Source: DASZHJ01 sp035517495
Lineage (GTDB): Bacteria; Pseudomonadota; Alphaproteobacteria; ATCC43930; CGMCC-115725
Assembly: GCA_035517495.1 (NCBI GenBank)
Contig: DATIYT010000032.1
Span: 23,885-87,884 of the forward strand
Direction of reading: 5' to 3'
DNA length: 64,000 nucleotides
A program made the position numbers and the translations under genes. Below, in pieces: positions 27,906 through 37,001 of the stretch. The number at the start of each line of letters is the position of its first letter. Position 1 is the first letter of the stretch. The notes under the pieces were generated by a model that saw only the letters and a program-made list of their open reading frames with translations, had not been told where the DNA came from and did not search any database.

Positions 27906-27934
27906 CTGCACGACTTAGCTGTCAGGGTGTATAA

Positions 27935-28939
27935 ATGCGGGTCGCAATATTCAGTGCAAAGAAGTACGAGCGTACGCTGCTCGACGAGCTGAACGCCGAT
28001 CACGCACACGAACTCGTCTACTTTGATGCGCCCCTCGAATCCGGTACTAAATCACTGGCGGTGGGGTTCCCGGCAGTTAGCGTCTTCGTAAACGACGTCG
28101 TCGATCGAGATGTGCTGAAACACCTAGCAGCCGGCGGCACGAAGCTCGTTGCGACGCGCTCCACTGGTTTCAATCATGTCGACGCAGAAGCGGCACAGCA
28201 GCTTGGCGTCAAAGTTGTGCGGGTCGTAAACTATTCGCCAAACTCAGTGGCCGAGTTTGCCGTTGGGTTGCTCCTCGCACTCAATCGCAAGATCCCGCGA
28301 GCATACAATCGAACGCGCGAAGGTAATTTTGAGCTCGACGGCCTCATGGGTTTTGACTTGGCCGGTCGCACGGTCGGCGTAATTGGCACCGGCAAAATCG
28401 GCACCATATTCGGCCGGATCATGACCGGATTTGGTTGCACCGTGATCGGCTTTGACATGTATCACTCGCCCGAATTCAAAACAATTGGCGGCTGTTATGT
28501 CGAGATCGAGAAGCTTCACGCCGAAGCGGATGTCATCTCGCTACATTGTCCGTTGACGCCGCAGACCCATCACATCATCGACTCCCGGGCGCTCAGCCGC
28601 GTCAAGAAGGGCTCGCTGTTGATCAACACAAGCCGTGGCGGTCTCGTCGACACCGAGGCGGCGATTGAAGCGCTCAAATCCGGTCAGCTTGGAGGCATGG
28701 CAATCGATGTTTACGAACAAGAAGGCGGCCTTTTCTTTAGAGATCTGTCGAGCACGGTGATCCCGGATGACGTGATCCAGCGCCTCGTATCGTTCCCGAA
28801 CGTGATCCTGACGGGGCATCAGGCGTTTTTCACGCGCGAGGCCCTGCGAACAATTCTGAACACGACACTCGCAAGCATATCGGATTTCGCCGCGGGCCGC
28901 CCGCTCGCAAACGAAATTCACAACACTCGCACGAGATGA
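27935..28939 (+). CDS. ldhA: D-lactate dehydrogenase (2-hydroxyacid dehydrogenase family)
   Basis: The 334-residue product has the NAD-binding GVIGTGKIGTIFGRIM motif near residue 150 and the catalytic set of fermentative D-LDH: Arg in NTSRGGLVDT, Glu in YEQEGGLFF and His in LTGHQAFFT. The RDLSSTVIPDDV stretch is typical of the LdhA subgroup. It reduces pyruvate to D-lactate with NADH. It lies 29 bases after the DHOD-like gene and completes a pyruvate-centred operon. The window also encodes LutABC, so lactate may be both produced and reused. Confidence 0.92.
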   Translation: MRVAIFSAKKYERTLLDELNADHAHELVYFDAPLESGTKSLAVGFPAVSVFVNDVVDRDVLKHLAAGGTKLVATRSTGFNHVDAEAAQQLGVKVVRVVNYSPNSVAEFAVGLLLALNRKIPRAYNRTREGNFELDGLMGFDLAGRTVGVIGTGKIGTIFGRIMTGFGCTVIGFDMYHSPEFKTIGGCYVEIEKLHAEADVISLHCPLTPQTHHIIDSRALSRVKKGSLLINTSRGGLVDTEAAIEALKSGQLGGMAIDVYEQEGGLFFRDLSSTVIPDDVIQRLVSFPNVILTGHQAFFTREALRTILNTTLASISDFAAGRPLANEIHNTRTR

Positions 28940-29023
28940 TCGTCGCCGAGTGATCGCCGGGCGGCGCCAGAGAACCTTGCCGACTCACGGTCTGCCGCCC
29001 GAGGTAGCCCGATAGTTGCCAAT

Positions 29024-30301
29024 CTATGCTTCGGGTGTTGATCGCGCCGCGGCGCCGGTCTCGCGCAGGAACAGCGTCAGTCCGAAGGATAGAACGATCG
29101 CGCAAACCCAAATAAGATCGGCCTGCTGGAACGTCTGCAACGTCAGGGGCTGCCCGCCGGAAAGGCGGAAAAGCGTAAATCCAAAGGCGGGCGCAAGGAA
29201 GGCACTGAGGCTGAACACCAGGAAATTCATGGCGCCCGTGGCGCTGCCCTTCACCTCATCCGGATTCACTTCCTTGATCATTGTATAAGGGATCATCGCG
29301 GCGCCGGAAGCGATGCCGAAGACAAGACCGCCCACATAGGGCGGCATGAAATCGTGCAGATAGACGACTCCGATGAGCGACAGCAACATGAGCGCAATAC
29401 CGCCGATCAGCACCGGCTTGCGTCGCCCGATTCGGTCGGCGATGTAACCGAGCAGCGGGGCACCGATAACCCATCCGAGCGGAACCATTGAAGACCGCGC
29501 CACGGCCTCTCCCGGATCCAAGTTGTAGCCATGAGCCAGAAACGGGACGCCCCAGATCATGCTGCCAATGGTAGTCGGCATGAATAGCAAGCCGCCGACA
29601 ATTCCACAGAGGTAGGATTGCGGGTTCGTCAACACCACCTTGTACGGCGCGAAGAGTCCCCGCAGGGAGCCACGGGTTGGCTCGTGGTGACCCGGCGTCA
29701 CTATCAAGACGCCGAGGCCTACGATGGAAACCAGCACGCCAGCATAGACCCAGAATAATTGCCATGCGATCACGCCGTGCACGAGCGGACCTACGCAAAA
29801 CTGTCCCGCGAAGCCGCCGAGCATTCCCGCGAGCTGGGTGAAGCCAACCGCGGTGGCAAGCCAGCGGTCGCTGAATGCGTGCGTGGCCAGATAAACTGCG
29901 CCCGTAAACGCAAACCCCGAGCCGGCGCCCTGCAACAACCGTCCGCTCTCGGCGGCTCCCATTGAGGCAAGCCCGAACAGGACACTGCCGACCGCCACGG
30001 CAAATACGCCGAACGCGATGGGCAGCTTAGCCCCGTACCGGTCGAGCGAGGCGCCGGCAACAATGGAAAAGCCGGCATAGGTATAATAGTAAAGCCCGAC
30101 CAGCGAGCTGACGCCGAGCGCCGTCAGGCCAAACGCCGCACTCAATTCAGGGATCATCACGCCGGGTGCTGAGCGCAGGGCGTACTGAAGGAAGTAAAAG
30201 ACGAGACAGCAGAGCCAGGCCATGACAAAAGTCCATTGGCCCAGCCCCTCAACATGCTTAGGCAAAGTTACTCGTGCCACGTCCGCGTTTCGCACTGACA
30301 T
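29024..30301 (-). CDS. major facilitator superfamily transporter
   Basis: The 425-residue product has twelve predicted membrane helices and the loop motif DRYGAKLPIAFGV after helix 2, with DRIGRRKPVL in the second half. GAGGAG eight bases before the ATG supports the start. It converges on the D-lactate dehydrogenase gene. The substrate cannot be told from sequence; the neighbourhood suggests an organic acid. Confidence 0.85.
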   Translation of the reverse strand: MSVRNADVARVTLPKHVEGLGQWTFVMAWLCCLVFYFLQYALRSAPGVMIPELSAAFGLTALGVSSLVGLYYYTYAGFSIVAGASLDRYGAKLPIAFGVFAVAVGSVLFGLASMGAAESGRLLQGAGSGFAFTGAVYLATHAFSDRWLATAVGFTQLAGMLGGFAGQFCVGPLVHGVIAWQLFWVYAGVLVSIVGLGVLIVTPGHHEPTRGSLRGLFAPYKVVLTNPQSYLCGIVGGLLFMPTTIGSMIWGVPFLAHGYNLDPGEAVARSSMVPLGWVIGAPLLGYIADRIGRRKPVLIGGIALMLLSLIGVVYLHDFMPPYVGGLVFGIASGAAMIPYTMIKEVNPDEVKGSATGAMNFLVFSLSAFLAPAFGFTLFRLSGGQPLTLQTFQQADLIWVCAIVLSFGLTLFLRETGAAARSTPEA

Positions 30302-30801
30302 CGGATATCTCCTCGATCAAGCTCCGGCGGCTCTTTGTGTCCGTGGGGTCAGCCGAAGGGATCCACGGAAACTGCGAGACATTCTATCGATAGGATTTCC
30401 GTTCGAATTGTCGTTTCCCAATCTGATTGATCATTCTTATCGTGTTACGCGGCCCCGTCTTGGTTGCCTTCCGAGACGATCACTGGCACGGCGCCTGTCC
30501 AGAGCGACTGTGGGGCTCCCCAATCACCCCATGCGCCCCCGGTTCGTAGGTGGAATCACCAGGATAGTTCAAAAAACGCAGGGCTGTCCAAGATGGCGGA
30601 CGTAACGCGCGTCATCTTGTGGCACGAAGGCGTGCGCACCGCCCCCAAAAGTGGAGCCGTTGCGTGCGAGTCCCGTCTGGTTGTCCAGGCCACGGCGCAA
30701 GACCGTGAAGAATCCGCGAGCGAACGCCGACAAGCCTGAGACAGCCAAGGCCGACTGATCGCTCGGCCTCGCCTCGGCAGCTGAATCGAAAGGAGAGCGA
30801 C
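30302..30801. other. 500-base intergenic region without a recognisable gene
   Basis: The region separates the divergent MFS gene and the 148-residue hypothetical gene. I see a half FNR-like site (TTGATCATT at about 30429) but no second arm, and no hairpin of note. It presumably holds two promoters. Confidence 0.6.
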
Positions 30802-31248
30802 ATGACTGCCGCGACCCAGACTGCAACTCTGCTCACGGCGCAGCAGATTCGGAATCTCGCGAAGGAAACCGCCGTTGTAGAGCAGCAAAAGGCAGCCGTC
30901 GCCGCGAAGAAAGCCGAAGAGAACCGTGAGGCCCTCCGAAAGGCCTTCATGGAACGGCAGATACGCCCCGACGTGATGAAATATCTGATGAATGGCGTGA
31001 AGCACCACGCCGAGCAGGGAAAGAGCGAGTTTCTCGTCCTTCAGTTCTCCGCGGAGCTGCTTACCGATGGCGGGCGACGAGTGAACAACTTCCAGCCAGA
31101 CTGGCCGGACTCTCTTCAAGGCTTCGGTAGGCGCGCCTACGACTATTTCCATGAGCACTTGAAGCCGGCAGGCTACAAGTTGCATGCACAGATTCTGGAC
31201 TACCCGCACGGAGACCTCGGCGACGTCGGCCTCTTCCTCTCCTGGTGA
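30802..31248 (+). CDS. hypothetical 148-residue soluble protein
   Basis: A strong ribosome site (AAAGGAGAG) precedes the ATG. The first 60 residues are a charged helix rich in Ala, Lys and Glu (AVVEQQKAAVAAKKAEENRE). The rest looks globular, with RVNNFQPDWPDSLQGFGRRAY and KLHAQILDYPHGDLGDVGLFL. I do not recognise a family. It precedes pta by 61 bases on the same strand and may be co-transcribed with it. Confidence 0.75.
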   Translation: MTAATQTATLLTAQQIRNLAKETAVVEQQKAAVAAKKAEENREALRKAFMERQIRPDVMKYLMNGVKHHAEQGKSEFLVLQFSAELLTDGGRRVNNFQPDWPDSLQGFGRRAYDYFHEHLKPAGYKLHAQILDYPHGDLGDVGLFLSW

Positions 31249-31309
31249 GGGCACACGTCGTCCGTCGTGGCACGCCCAGTCGTCGTTACTCGAATTAATG
31301 GGGATGTAA

Positions 31310-32254
31310 ATGGAAGTCTGCCGCCACGCGAAATACGAGCGCCTTATCGCGCGCGCCAAACAGCTATCACCCATGCCGACAGTGGTCGCGCACCCCTGCG
31401 ATGAGACGTCGCTCAGGGGAGCGATCGAGGCAGCAGAGGCGGGCATCATCGTGCCGACGTTGGTCGGTCCCGAGGACAAAATCCGCGCCGCGGCCGAGAA
31501 AGCAAAGCTCGATATCGGCAAGTTCGAGATCGCGCACGCCGAACACAGTCATGCCGCTGCCGCCAAGGCGGTCGCGCTGGTGCGGAGCGGACGCGGCGAA
31601 CTCCTCATGAAGGGCAGCCTCCACACCGACGAGCTTCTTCACGAAGTGGCGGCGCACGAGACTGGGCTCCGCACCGCAAGGCGGATCAGTCACGTCTTCA
31701 TCATGGATGTCCCGACCTATCCGGAGGCGCTCTTCATCACCGACGCTGCCGTGAATATCGCCCCCGATCTCGATGCGAAGGTCGATATCATCCAGAACGC
31801 GATCGATCTGCATCAAGGGCTCGGGCTCGGGCCGCCGCGGGTCGCGATCCTGTCCGCGGTCGAGACGGTGACAACGAAGATCCCAAACACGATCACAGCC
31901 GCCGCACTCTGCAAGATGGCCGATCGCGGTCAGATCAAGGGCGGACTTCTTGAGGGACCGCTTGCCCTCGACAACGCGATAAGTCCCGACGCGGCGCGGA
32001 TCAAGGGTATCAAATCGGAGGTAGCCGGGCGCGCCCAGATCCTCGTTGTCCCCGACCTCGAAGCCGGCAACATGCTTGCAAAGAATTTGAGCTTCCTGGC
32101 CGAGGCCGACGCGGCCGGCATCGTTCTCGGTGCGCGCGTGCCCATCATCTTGACTTCGCGCGCCGACTCGGTGCGAACCCGCATGGCCTCCTGCGCCGTT
32201 GCTGCGCTCTACGCCCATTCGCGGCGGGTTGGCACCGCTCTCGCCGCTGAGTAG
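31310..32254 (+). CDS. pta: phosphate acetyltransferase (PTA/PTB type)
   Basis: The 314-residue product is a short phosphate acetyl/butyryltransferase. Conserved parts are AAEAGIIVPTLVGPEDKIRA, LLMKGSLHTDELLHEV, GPPRVAILSAVETVTTKIP and LEGPLALDNAIS. It interconverts acetyl-CoA and acetyl phosphate. The acetate kinase gene begins four bases downstream but is truncated, so acetyl phosphate made here would need another kinase or other uses, such as phosphorelay. Substrate choice between acetyl and butyryl is not certain. Confidence 0.88.
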   Translation: MEVCRHAKYERLIARAKQLSPMPTVVAHPCDETSLRGAIEAAEAGIIVPTLVGPEDKIRAAAEKAKLDIGKFEIAHAEHSHAAAAKAVALVRSGRGELLMKGSLHTDELLHEVAAHETGLRTARRISHVFIMDVPTYPEALFITDAAVNIAPDLDAKVDIIQNAIDLHQGLGLGPPRVAILSAVETVTTKIPNTITAAALCKMADRGQIKGGLLEGPLALDNAISPDAARIKGIKSEVAGRAQILVVPDLEAGNMLAKNLSFLAEADAAGIVLGARVPIILTSRADSVRTRMASCAVAALYAHSRRVGTALAAE

Positions 32255-32258
32255 CGCG

Positions 32259-32606
32259 ATGGCCGATATCATCCTGGTCGTCAACGCTGGCAGCTCTAGC
32301 CTTAAGTTCGAGGTGTTTTCGGTCGGCAGGCAGGACGCATTGGTACGACAAGTTAGGGGCCGGGTCGATGGGATCGGCACGCACCCAAGGCTGGCCGCCT
32401 ACGACTCCACCTGTGTCGCATTGATTGACGAGCACTACCCTGCCGGCGAGGTCAATGACCTTCCGGCTGCGCTTGCTCGTGCTCAGACTTGGCTGCGTGA
32501 CCACCTAGCCGGTGTCATGGGGCATCTGGTTCTCCACGGCGGGCCGATCTACGCCGCCCCTACGATGATCGACGACGCCGTCCTCAACTCTCGCTTCGTA
32601 CCGTAG
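32259..32606 (+). pseudogene. ackA: truncated acetate kinase
   Basis: MADIILVVNAGSSSLKFEVF is the phosphate-1 motif of acetate kinase, and GHLVLHGGPIY corresponds to the GHRVVHGG motif. After PTMIDDAVLNSRFVP the frame ends, at about residue 115 of roughly 400. Sequence after the stop does not resume the kinase. The active-site Arg, Asp and the ATP-binding half are missing, so the enzyme is lost unless another copy exists. Confidence 0.88.
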
Positions 32607-33034
32607 ATCCAGAATCGTGCGAGTCCCCGACGTCTTGATCGACCGCGCGGTTATAACCCGTCGCACTTCCCAACTGCGGTAGATCAGCGGGATCAACGCA
32701 GCCCCGAAAGCGTCGAGAGCGTGGCGAGTACGAACGCCGTTATGAGCATTTTGGTCATCGCGGTCTCCTGCACCTGTAAGTGCACAGAAGCCTACAAGCC
32801 GTCGCGTCCCTGTTTTTTGGGTCGGATTGCTGAAATAGCAGTTCCATGCCGCGAGGCGACAACAGCACCGCGATTCACTGAACGCCGGCCTAGACTAGCA
32901 GCTTTGGGCATGCGGGATACGCAACAATGCTTTCCGCTCCAAGCTCGACTGTCGATTGATCAAGCTGTGCCACAGACCTGACGGTTTCTTTTATGGGCGA
33001 CCCCGTGCAGCCGGATACATTGATCAGGAGCCCG
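32607..33034. other. intergenic debris after ackA
   Basis: On the minus strand, 32693-32758 encodes a 21-residue signal-peptide-like stub (MTKMLITAFVLATLSTLSG) with AGGAG upstream, ending in a stop. It looks like the start of a lost secreted-protein gene. Nothing else is recognisable. Confidence 0.4.
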
Positions 33035-33265
33035 TCACTGCCGGCTTACGGAAGCAGACCAGCCGTTTGTGACGAGGGTCCAGAGAAAAGCCGGAAGGCT
33101 CCCCGCCGAGAACATCGCGATGAGCCCAACGAGGCCGCTGAGCAGCAGAATCCAACCGATGTAAAGGCCGACGGCGAGCGTTGCCGCCACTGGCGCCGCA
33201 ACGGCAACGACGCCAAGAATGATCATCACTACGCCTTGGAAGAGGAAAAGCCGTCAGTAGGCGCC
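33035..33265 (-). pseudogene. fragment of an HdeD/DUF308 membrane protein
   Basis: The frame LFLFQGVMMIILGVVAVAAP continues through GLYIGWILLLSGLVGLIAMF, a typical helix pair of HdeD-type acid-resistance membrane proteins. A stop lies just upstream and the frame ends after about 70 residues, against some 190 in the family. Both ends are missing. Confidence 0.65.
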
Positions 33266-33343
33266 CAGCGCGCACGGCGCTTGAGTGTCCCACAGGCAAG
33301 AATGGAGCGATTCCGCGTGAGCGGAATTCGCTCCAGATCGATC

Positions 33344-33766
33344 TCAGGCTGACTTGGCCAGCGCGGCACCGGCGTCTTGCCGGGCGAGCCACGCTTCGAG
33401 CGCAGCCTCCTCGGCGTCGTCCACAGCCGCCAGCGCCACCTCGATCGAGGCCGCGGCGTACCGCTCGGCCTTGTCGGCGCGATTCTGCAACCTGCTGGTC
33501 TCGCGCTTAACCTTCCACTCGGCGATTTTCTCGGCGGTGGCAGCCTTCCGGCTTTCCGCCCATTCTTTCATTTCTGCCTGTGCGGCCGAGACCTTGGCGT
33601 GATTTTGCTGGATTTGACGCCGCACTTTCTCGAGATGGCCGCGGGCTTCCTGCTCCGCTTGTTGCGTTTTTCCGTCAATCTTGGCTTTGAGACTGGTAAG
33701 GCCACTGTCGATATTTGTCAGCTTGAGGCGAAGATTCTCGCAGAACTGATCGATGCGTTGGCCCAT
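33344..33766 (-). CDS. hypothetical coiled-coil protein
   Basis: The 140-residue product is almost entirely charged helix, starting MGQRIDQFCENLRLKLTNID and ending in AALEAWLARQDAGAALAKSA. AGGAGG eight bases before the ATG at 33766 sets the start. A shortened paralogue lies at 14895. The product has no signal peptide or membrane segment. I do not know its function. Confidence 0.72.
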   Translation of the reverse strand: MGQRIDQFCENLRLKLTNIDSGLTSLKAKIDGKTQQAEQEARGHLEKVRRQIQQNHAKVSAAQAEMKEWAESRKAATAEKIAEWKVKRETSRLQNRADKAERYAAASIEVALAAVDDAEEAALEAWLARQDAGAALAKSA

Positions 33767-33941
33767 GACGGGGTCCTCCTGGCTAGGATATTTTTCCACG
33801 ATTGCGTTTAGACGGTGGTTCGATTGCCTCGCGAAGTCGAGTGAACAGAACCGTCTGACCAACGCTAGACGTTGATCTCCCGCCCGAATTGATCGACAGC
33901 GGCTCTTTTTTCCAAAACTGCCATTTCCGTGTTCGTAGAGA

Positions 33942-34970
33942 TCAAACTCGCGCCTCTATCTCGCGTTGGGAATTCCACGGGATGGCCCGTGGTGAGCAAC
34001 CGCTTCTCGAGCTCTTTGCCTCCGATGCCGACACCTCCCGCGGCGGCACGTATTTCCACATGCTGCCTTGGGCGCGGCGCCAAGCCGCAGGGCCAACCCC
34101 GACGATCCGCGAGAACACTCTCGTGAAGTGGCTCTGGTCGGCGAAGCCGCAAGCCAGCGCGATCTCGGCAAGCGGTTGAGTCGAATTGAGCAGCAGGTCC
34201 TTGGCCCGGTCCACGCGGCGCTCCAGGCGCCAACGATGTGGCGGTTGGCCGGTGCTCTGCCTGAAAGCGCGCGCGAAATAGCTCAGAGATAGGGAGCATT
34301 CGCTCGCCAACTGCGCCAACGAAATATCCTCTTCGAGATTTGCCGTCATGTACTCTTTCGCGCGGCGCTCCTGCCAGGGCGCCAAACCTCCGCGCACCAG
34401 CGGTCGCGCAAAGCGCATACCTCCATAAGTGTGCGCGAGATGCGCCGTGAGCGCATGGGCGACGTGATCGACAAAGAGGCTGCTGGCTCTCTCAGGTCGC
34501 TCCAGCTCCGGAAGGAAGCATGAACCCAACTGCCGAACCACAGGATCGAGCAGGGCCGCGCCCGGAGCGATGGAAAGAGTGTCAACTCGTCCGCTCGCGT
34601 TCTGGGTCGCGATCTCGTCGAGAGCCGCACTTGGTAGGTAGAAGTGCAGAAGATCGAATGGGCTCTTGAGATGCCAGGTCGGCTCAAAATCCAAATCGAC
34701 TGCGCTGATGGTGTCTTTTGCATAGGGCGTTACGGGGATCGGTCTGCCACTCATCCACAGCTCGTGCGCCCTCAAATCGCGAAGCTGTAGGGCGACGATG
34801 AACGCACTCTCGCGCGGGATCGTCTTTGTCATCGCGTGATCCGCGCTGTCGGAGCGCAAGCGGGTGATCGTGAGCTTAGCCTTCCGCGAAATGGTGGCTG
34901 TGAGGGTCGGCGGGTTCTTCAACCCGAAATATTCGCCGATCCGGGTAATATAGGCGCCTTGTTCAGTCAT
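33942..34970 (-). CDS. AraC-family transcriptional regulator
   Basis: The 342-residue product has a C-terminal AraC/XylS DNA-binding domain with two helix-turn-helix motifs: ISLAQLASECSLSLSYFARAF and LAEIALACGFADQSHFTRVF. The N-terminal 200 residues should be the sensing domain; I recognise no ligand motif. A GAGGAG site nine bases before the ATG at 34970 sets the start, although an in-frame ATG at 35009 also exists. A palindromic TAAACC box and a promoter segment shared with poxB lie about 110 bases upstream. A fragment of a copy of this gene lies at 20934. Confidence 0.88.
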   Translation of the reverse strand: MTEQGAYITRIGEYFGLKNPPTLTATISRKAKLTITRLRSDSADHAMTKTIPRESAFIVALQLRDLRAHELWMSGRPIPVTPYAKDTISAVDLDFEPTWHLKSPFDLLHFYLPSAALDEIATQNASGRVDTLSIAPGAALLDPVVRQLGSCFLPELERPERASSLFVDHVAHALTAHLAHTYGGMRFARPLVRGGLAPWQERRAKEYMTANLEEDISLAQLASECSLSLSYFARAFRQSTGQPPHRWRLERRVDRAKDLLLNSTQPLAEIALACGFADQSHFTRVFSRIVGVGPAAWRRAQGSMWKYVPPREVSASEAKSSRSGCSPRAIPWNSQREIEARV

Positions 34971-35078
34971 GGCCGCACTCCTCAAACAACCTGCCTCGAT
35001 GAGCCTCATCTTGGAGGACTTTGAGCTGTTGTACCTATTGCACGCGGGTATGAGGGAGTGGACATCTGTAGGGCTGCA

Positions 35079-35094
35079 ATAAACCCTGGTTTAG
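35079..35094. promoter_or_regulatory. StyR/TodT-like palindromic box upstream of the AraC gene
   Basis: ATAAACCCTGGTTTAG is a near-perfect palindrome, one base different from the box at poxB. On the minus strand it is followed by CATACC about 27 bases on, a possible -10 element for a promoter activated from -41.5. The distance fit is inferred. Confidence 0.6.
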
Positions 35095-35109
35095 AAGCCA
35101 GGGCAAAAA

Positions 35110-35132
35110 AAGGCCCCGATTGACGGGGCCTT
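35110..35132 (-). terminator. Rho-independent terminator ahead of the AraC promoter
   Basis: AAGGCCCCG and CGGGGCCTT pair in a nine-base stem with a five-base loop. On the minus strand the stem is followed by seven Ts. The plus-strand side has only TTAGTTT. A second hairpin (GGTCGGC at 35138, GCCGACC at 35156) lies beside it. Confidence 0.7.
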
Positions 35133-35183
35133 AGTTTGGTCGGCGGGGGGAGGAAGCCGACCGGGGAGGAGGAGGACCACAGC

Positions 35184-35294
35184 ATGGCAGACGCTCGGGA
35201 CCGCCGATATTGGGCCCGCGGGCAGACTCATCATGCGAACGCGGGAGGATACCGATACCTTGGTTGGGGCAAACAGCTTGAGATACCAAAATGA
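35184..35294 (+). CDS. 36-residue micro-ORF of the repeated element
   Basis: The ORF starts MADARDRRYWARGQTHHAN after a GGAGGAGGA ribosome site and ends with GWGKQLEIPK. The same start, with a few substitutions, occurs at 41072 and 45992. The product is basic and has no membrane segment. Whether it is translated, or is merely the antisense of a conserved 3' untranslated region, cannot be decided from sequence. Confidence 0.4.
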   Translation: MADARDRRYWARGQTHHANAGGYRYLGWGKQLEIPK

Positions 35295-35409
35295 GCATTT
35301 CCCGGCCCACTCCGCGCCGCTTAGGTCACTTCGCGGCGTGACAAGACCTCGTAGTTCTGCCCGCGCTGCCTCGCTGAAACTCCTATAGCGGAGCGACGCC
35401 GTCGCCATG

Positions 35410-36090
35410 GTTGCTCTTGTTTTCGGCGATCGCCTTCTGGCGTCAGTTGGCGTCCCAAGGGAGCTCGTAATAGCGCGGCTCGCGCTCGCCCAGCAGCTTG
35501 AGCTGGAGATAGATGCCCGCGCCCTCTACGAGGTAGGAACCGAGTACCTTGAGCTCGGTGTCCGGTCGGCGCAGCACCTCGAGCCGGGTCGATTTCGGCT
35601 GTCCCAGCACGTCCGAGTAGCCAAAAAAGAGAGCGCGGCCAGCATGGCGGCGTATCCGATGCTGACGGCGCCGCGCTGACCGCGGCTCCCGAACGGCGGG
35701 CCCACAAGCCCACCGAAGGCCGGGATAAACGGCGTCACTGTTTGAATCCTTGGGTGGCTTGCTGGGCGCGCAGTGGCTTATGGACGCAGTTGAGACTGCC
35801 GGGCATCAGGTTGCCCTTCTCGTCGAGCTTGAAGCGGAAGAGCGTGCTTTCCTGGCCCAGGAAGGTGAGGTCCGCCGTCGACTCCAGCACCCTGCACGCC
35901 GTCAGGGTCGTGCACGGAGACCTTCGCGCGCGGGGGTGGGGAAGCGGCCGTCGACCGAGCGATAAACGTGCGCGCTCACGGTGTACTCGCCGGGCCACAC
36001 GTCGCTGCCATTATGGTACCCGCCCGAACCACGGGGCATCCTTGAGCTCGCGCCATTGGCGGATGGCCCGGCGGCCGGCGCGCTTGCCAG
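35410..36090 (-). pseudogene. two decayed, probably adjacent hypothetical genes
   Basis: On the minus strand an upstream gene can be read in pieces: GSDVWPGEYTVSAHVYRSVD, then after a frameshift VLESTADLTFLGQESTLFRF and LNCVHKPLRAQQATQGFKQ with a stop. Its end touches the start of a second gene beginning TPFIPAFGGLVGPPFG, which after another frameshift continues as GYSDVLGQPKSTRLEVLRRP and LKVLGSYLVEGAGIYLQLKL. Both look like once-functional genes broken by small indels. I do not recognise their families. Confidence 0.55.
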
Positions 36091-36149
36091 AGGTCTAGCA
36101 CCGAAACAGCAGGGCTGAGACGAACTAGGTTCTCAAAGTTTGGCTCGGC

Positions 36150-36872
36150 TCATGAGCCTCCGTCGAGTTCGGTCGCAAATGCGATCGCAAATGCGAGCAG
36201 GGCGAGGCAAACAGGCAATGCCAGGGACCCCAGACCGAGTGCGGCCTCGCAGGCCGCACCGAGGCCGCAGCCGACGACAAAACCGACGATCACAAGCAGA
36301 GTACGCGCGGCTCGGTTGCGCGCTTTGGCGACATCAGCCGGATCGCTCCCGAACAGCACCTCGCCGAAATCTATAGCGAAGCGGGTGATGTTGGTCGTCA
36401 TCACCGCTGTGGACGGCGCTCCTTTAACCGTGACCTGTACGAGTGCGTTCTGCACGGCCATCGCTGACACCCCGACCATGCCTGCGAGGACCGCATTTGT
36501 CGTGTTCGGGTCGAGGCGTGGGCCGGCCGCGATGCTAAGGACCAGAAAGCCCGTGAGCAGCAGAAAATGTAGCAGCAGCAGGGGGCGAAGCGAGGAGAGG
36601 CCGATCGATTCCAAACTGCCCGCCAGCAGTCTCGTCAGACCGACCATCACGATGAAGACTGGAACCGACAGCATCTTCGCGATCTGGCCTTCGCCGCCGT
36701 TGACGATGTGCGCGGTCAGGACGATCAGGTTACCGGTGATGTGGGCGGTGAATAGCCCGTCGAGGCCGAGAAAGCCGATGATGTCCGTGCATCCGGCAGT
36801 GACGCTGAGCACGATCAGCAGCGCTTGGACCGCGCGCGAATTGTCGACCGACGGTGCCAATACCAACGCCAT
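36150..36872 (-). CDS. DUF1275 (YoaK-like) membrane protein
   Basis: The 240-residue product has six to seven hydrophobic helices. The family signature GCTDIIGFLGLDGLFTAHIT lies near the N-terminus, and ALVQVTVKGAPSTAVMTTNI is in the centre. GAGG five bases before the ATG at 36872 favours this start over a GTG 24 bases earlier. Function is unknown in the family. Confidence 0.85.
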   Translation of the reverse strand: MALVLAPSVDNSRAVQALLIVLSVTAGCTDIIGFLGLDGLFTAHITGNLIVLTAHIVNGGEGQIAKMLSVPVFIVMVGLTRLLAGSLESIGLSSLRPLLLLHFLLLTGFLVLSIAAGPRLDPNTTNAVLAGMVGVSAMAVQNALVQVTVKGAPSTAVMTTNITRFAIDFGEVLFGSDPADVAKARNRAARTLLVIVGFVVGCGLGAACEAALGLGSLALPVCLALLAFAIAFATELDGGS

Positions 36873-37001
36873 CGGGCCCTCAGCTTCCGTCGACACCGTG
36901 TTTGGCCATCTTCCGGAGGTCGTTCATCTCGTCGAACCGTGTTTCGAAGTGCTCAAGTTCGCTGCGCTATCGTCAGAAGCGCCCCGGCGCCGGCAGGACA
37001 C

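Larger units (their letters stand above)
34996..35294. repeat. repeated regulatory element, copy B (most complete)
   Basis: From left to right it holds a promoter segment (TATTGCACGCGGG), the palindromic box, an A-tract and GGCCCCG hairpin, a second hairpin with a G-rich loop, a ribosome site and a micro-ORF. Copies A, C and E/D elsewhere in the window repeat parts of this order. The promoter segment points to the AraC gene and the micro-ORF points the other way. Confidence 0.7.

Noticed and set aside
30425..30440. Possible FNR/FixK box (TTGATCATTCTTATC)
   Set aside because: Only the left arm matches; the right arm is not ATCAA.
30610..30640. Possible sigma-54 promoter (TGGCAC then CGTGC)
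   Set aside because: The -12 element does not contain the required GC in a TTGCA-like context, and the spacing is poor.
30556..31521. A 321-codon minus-strand frame
   Set aside because: It runs antisense across the 148-residue hypothetical gene and the start of pta, both of which have good ribosome sites or family matches.
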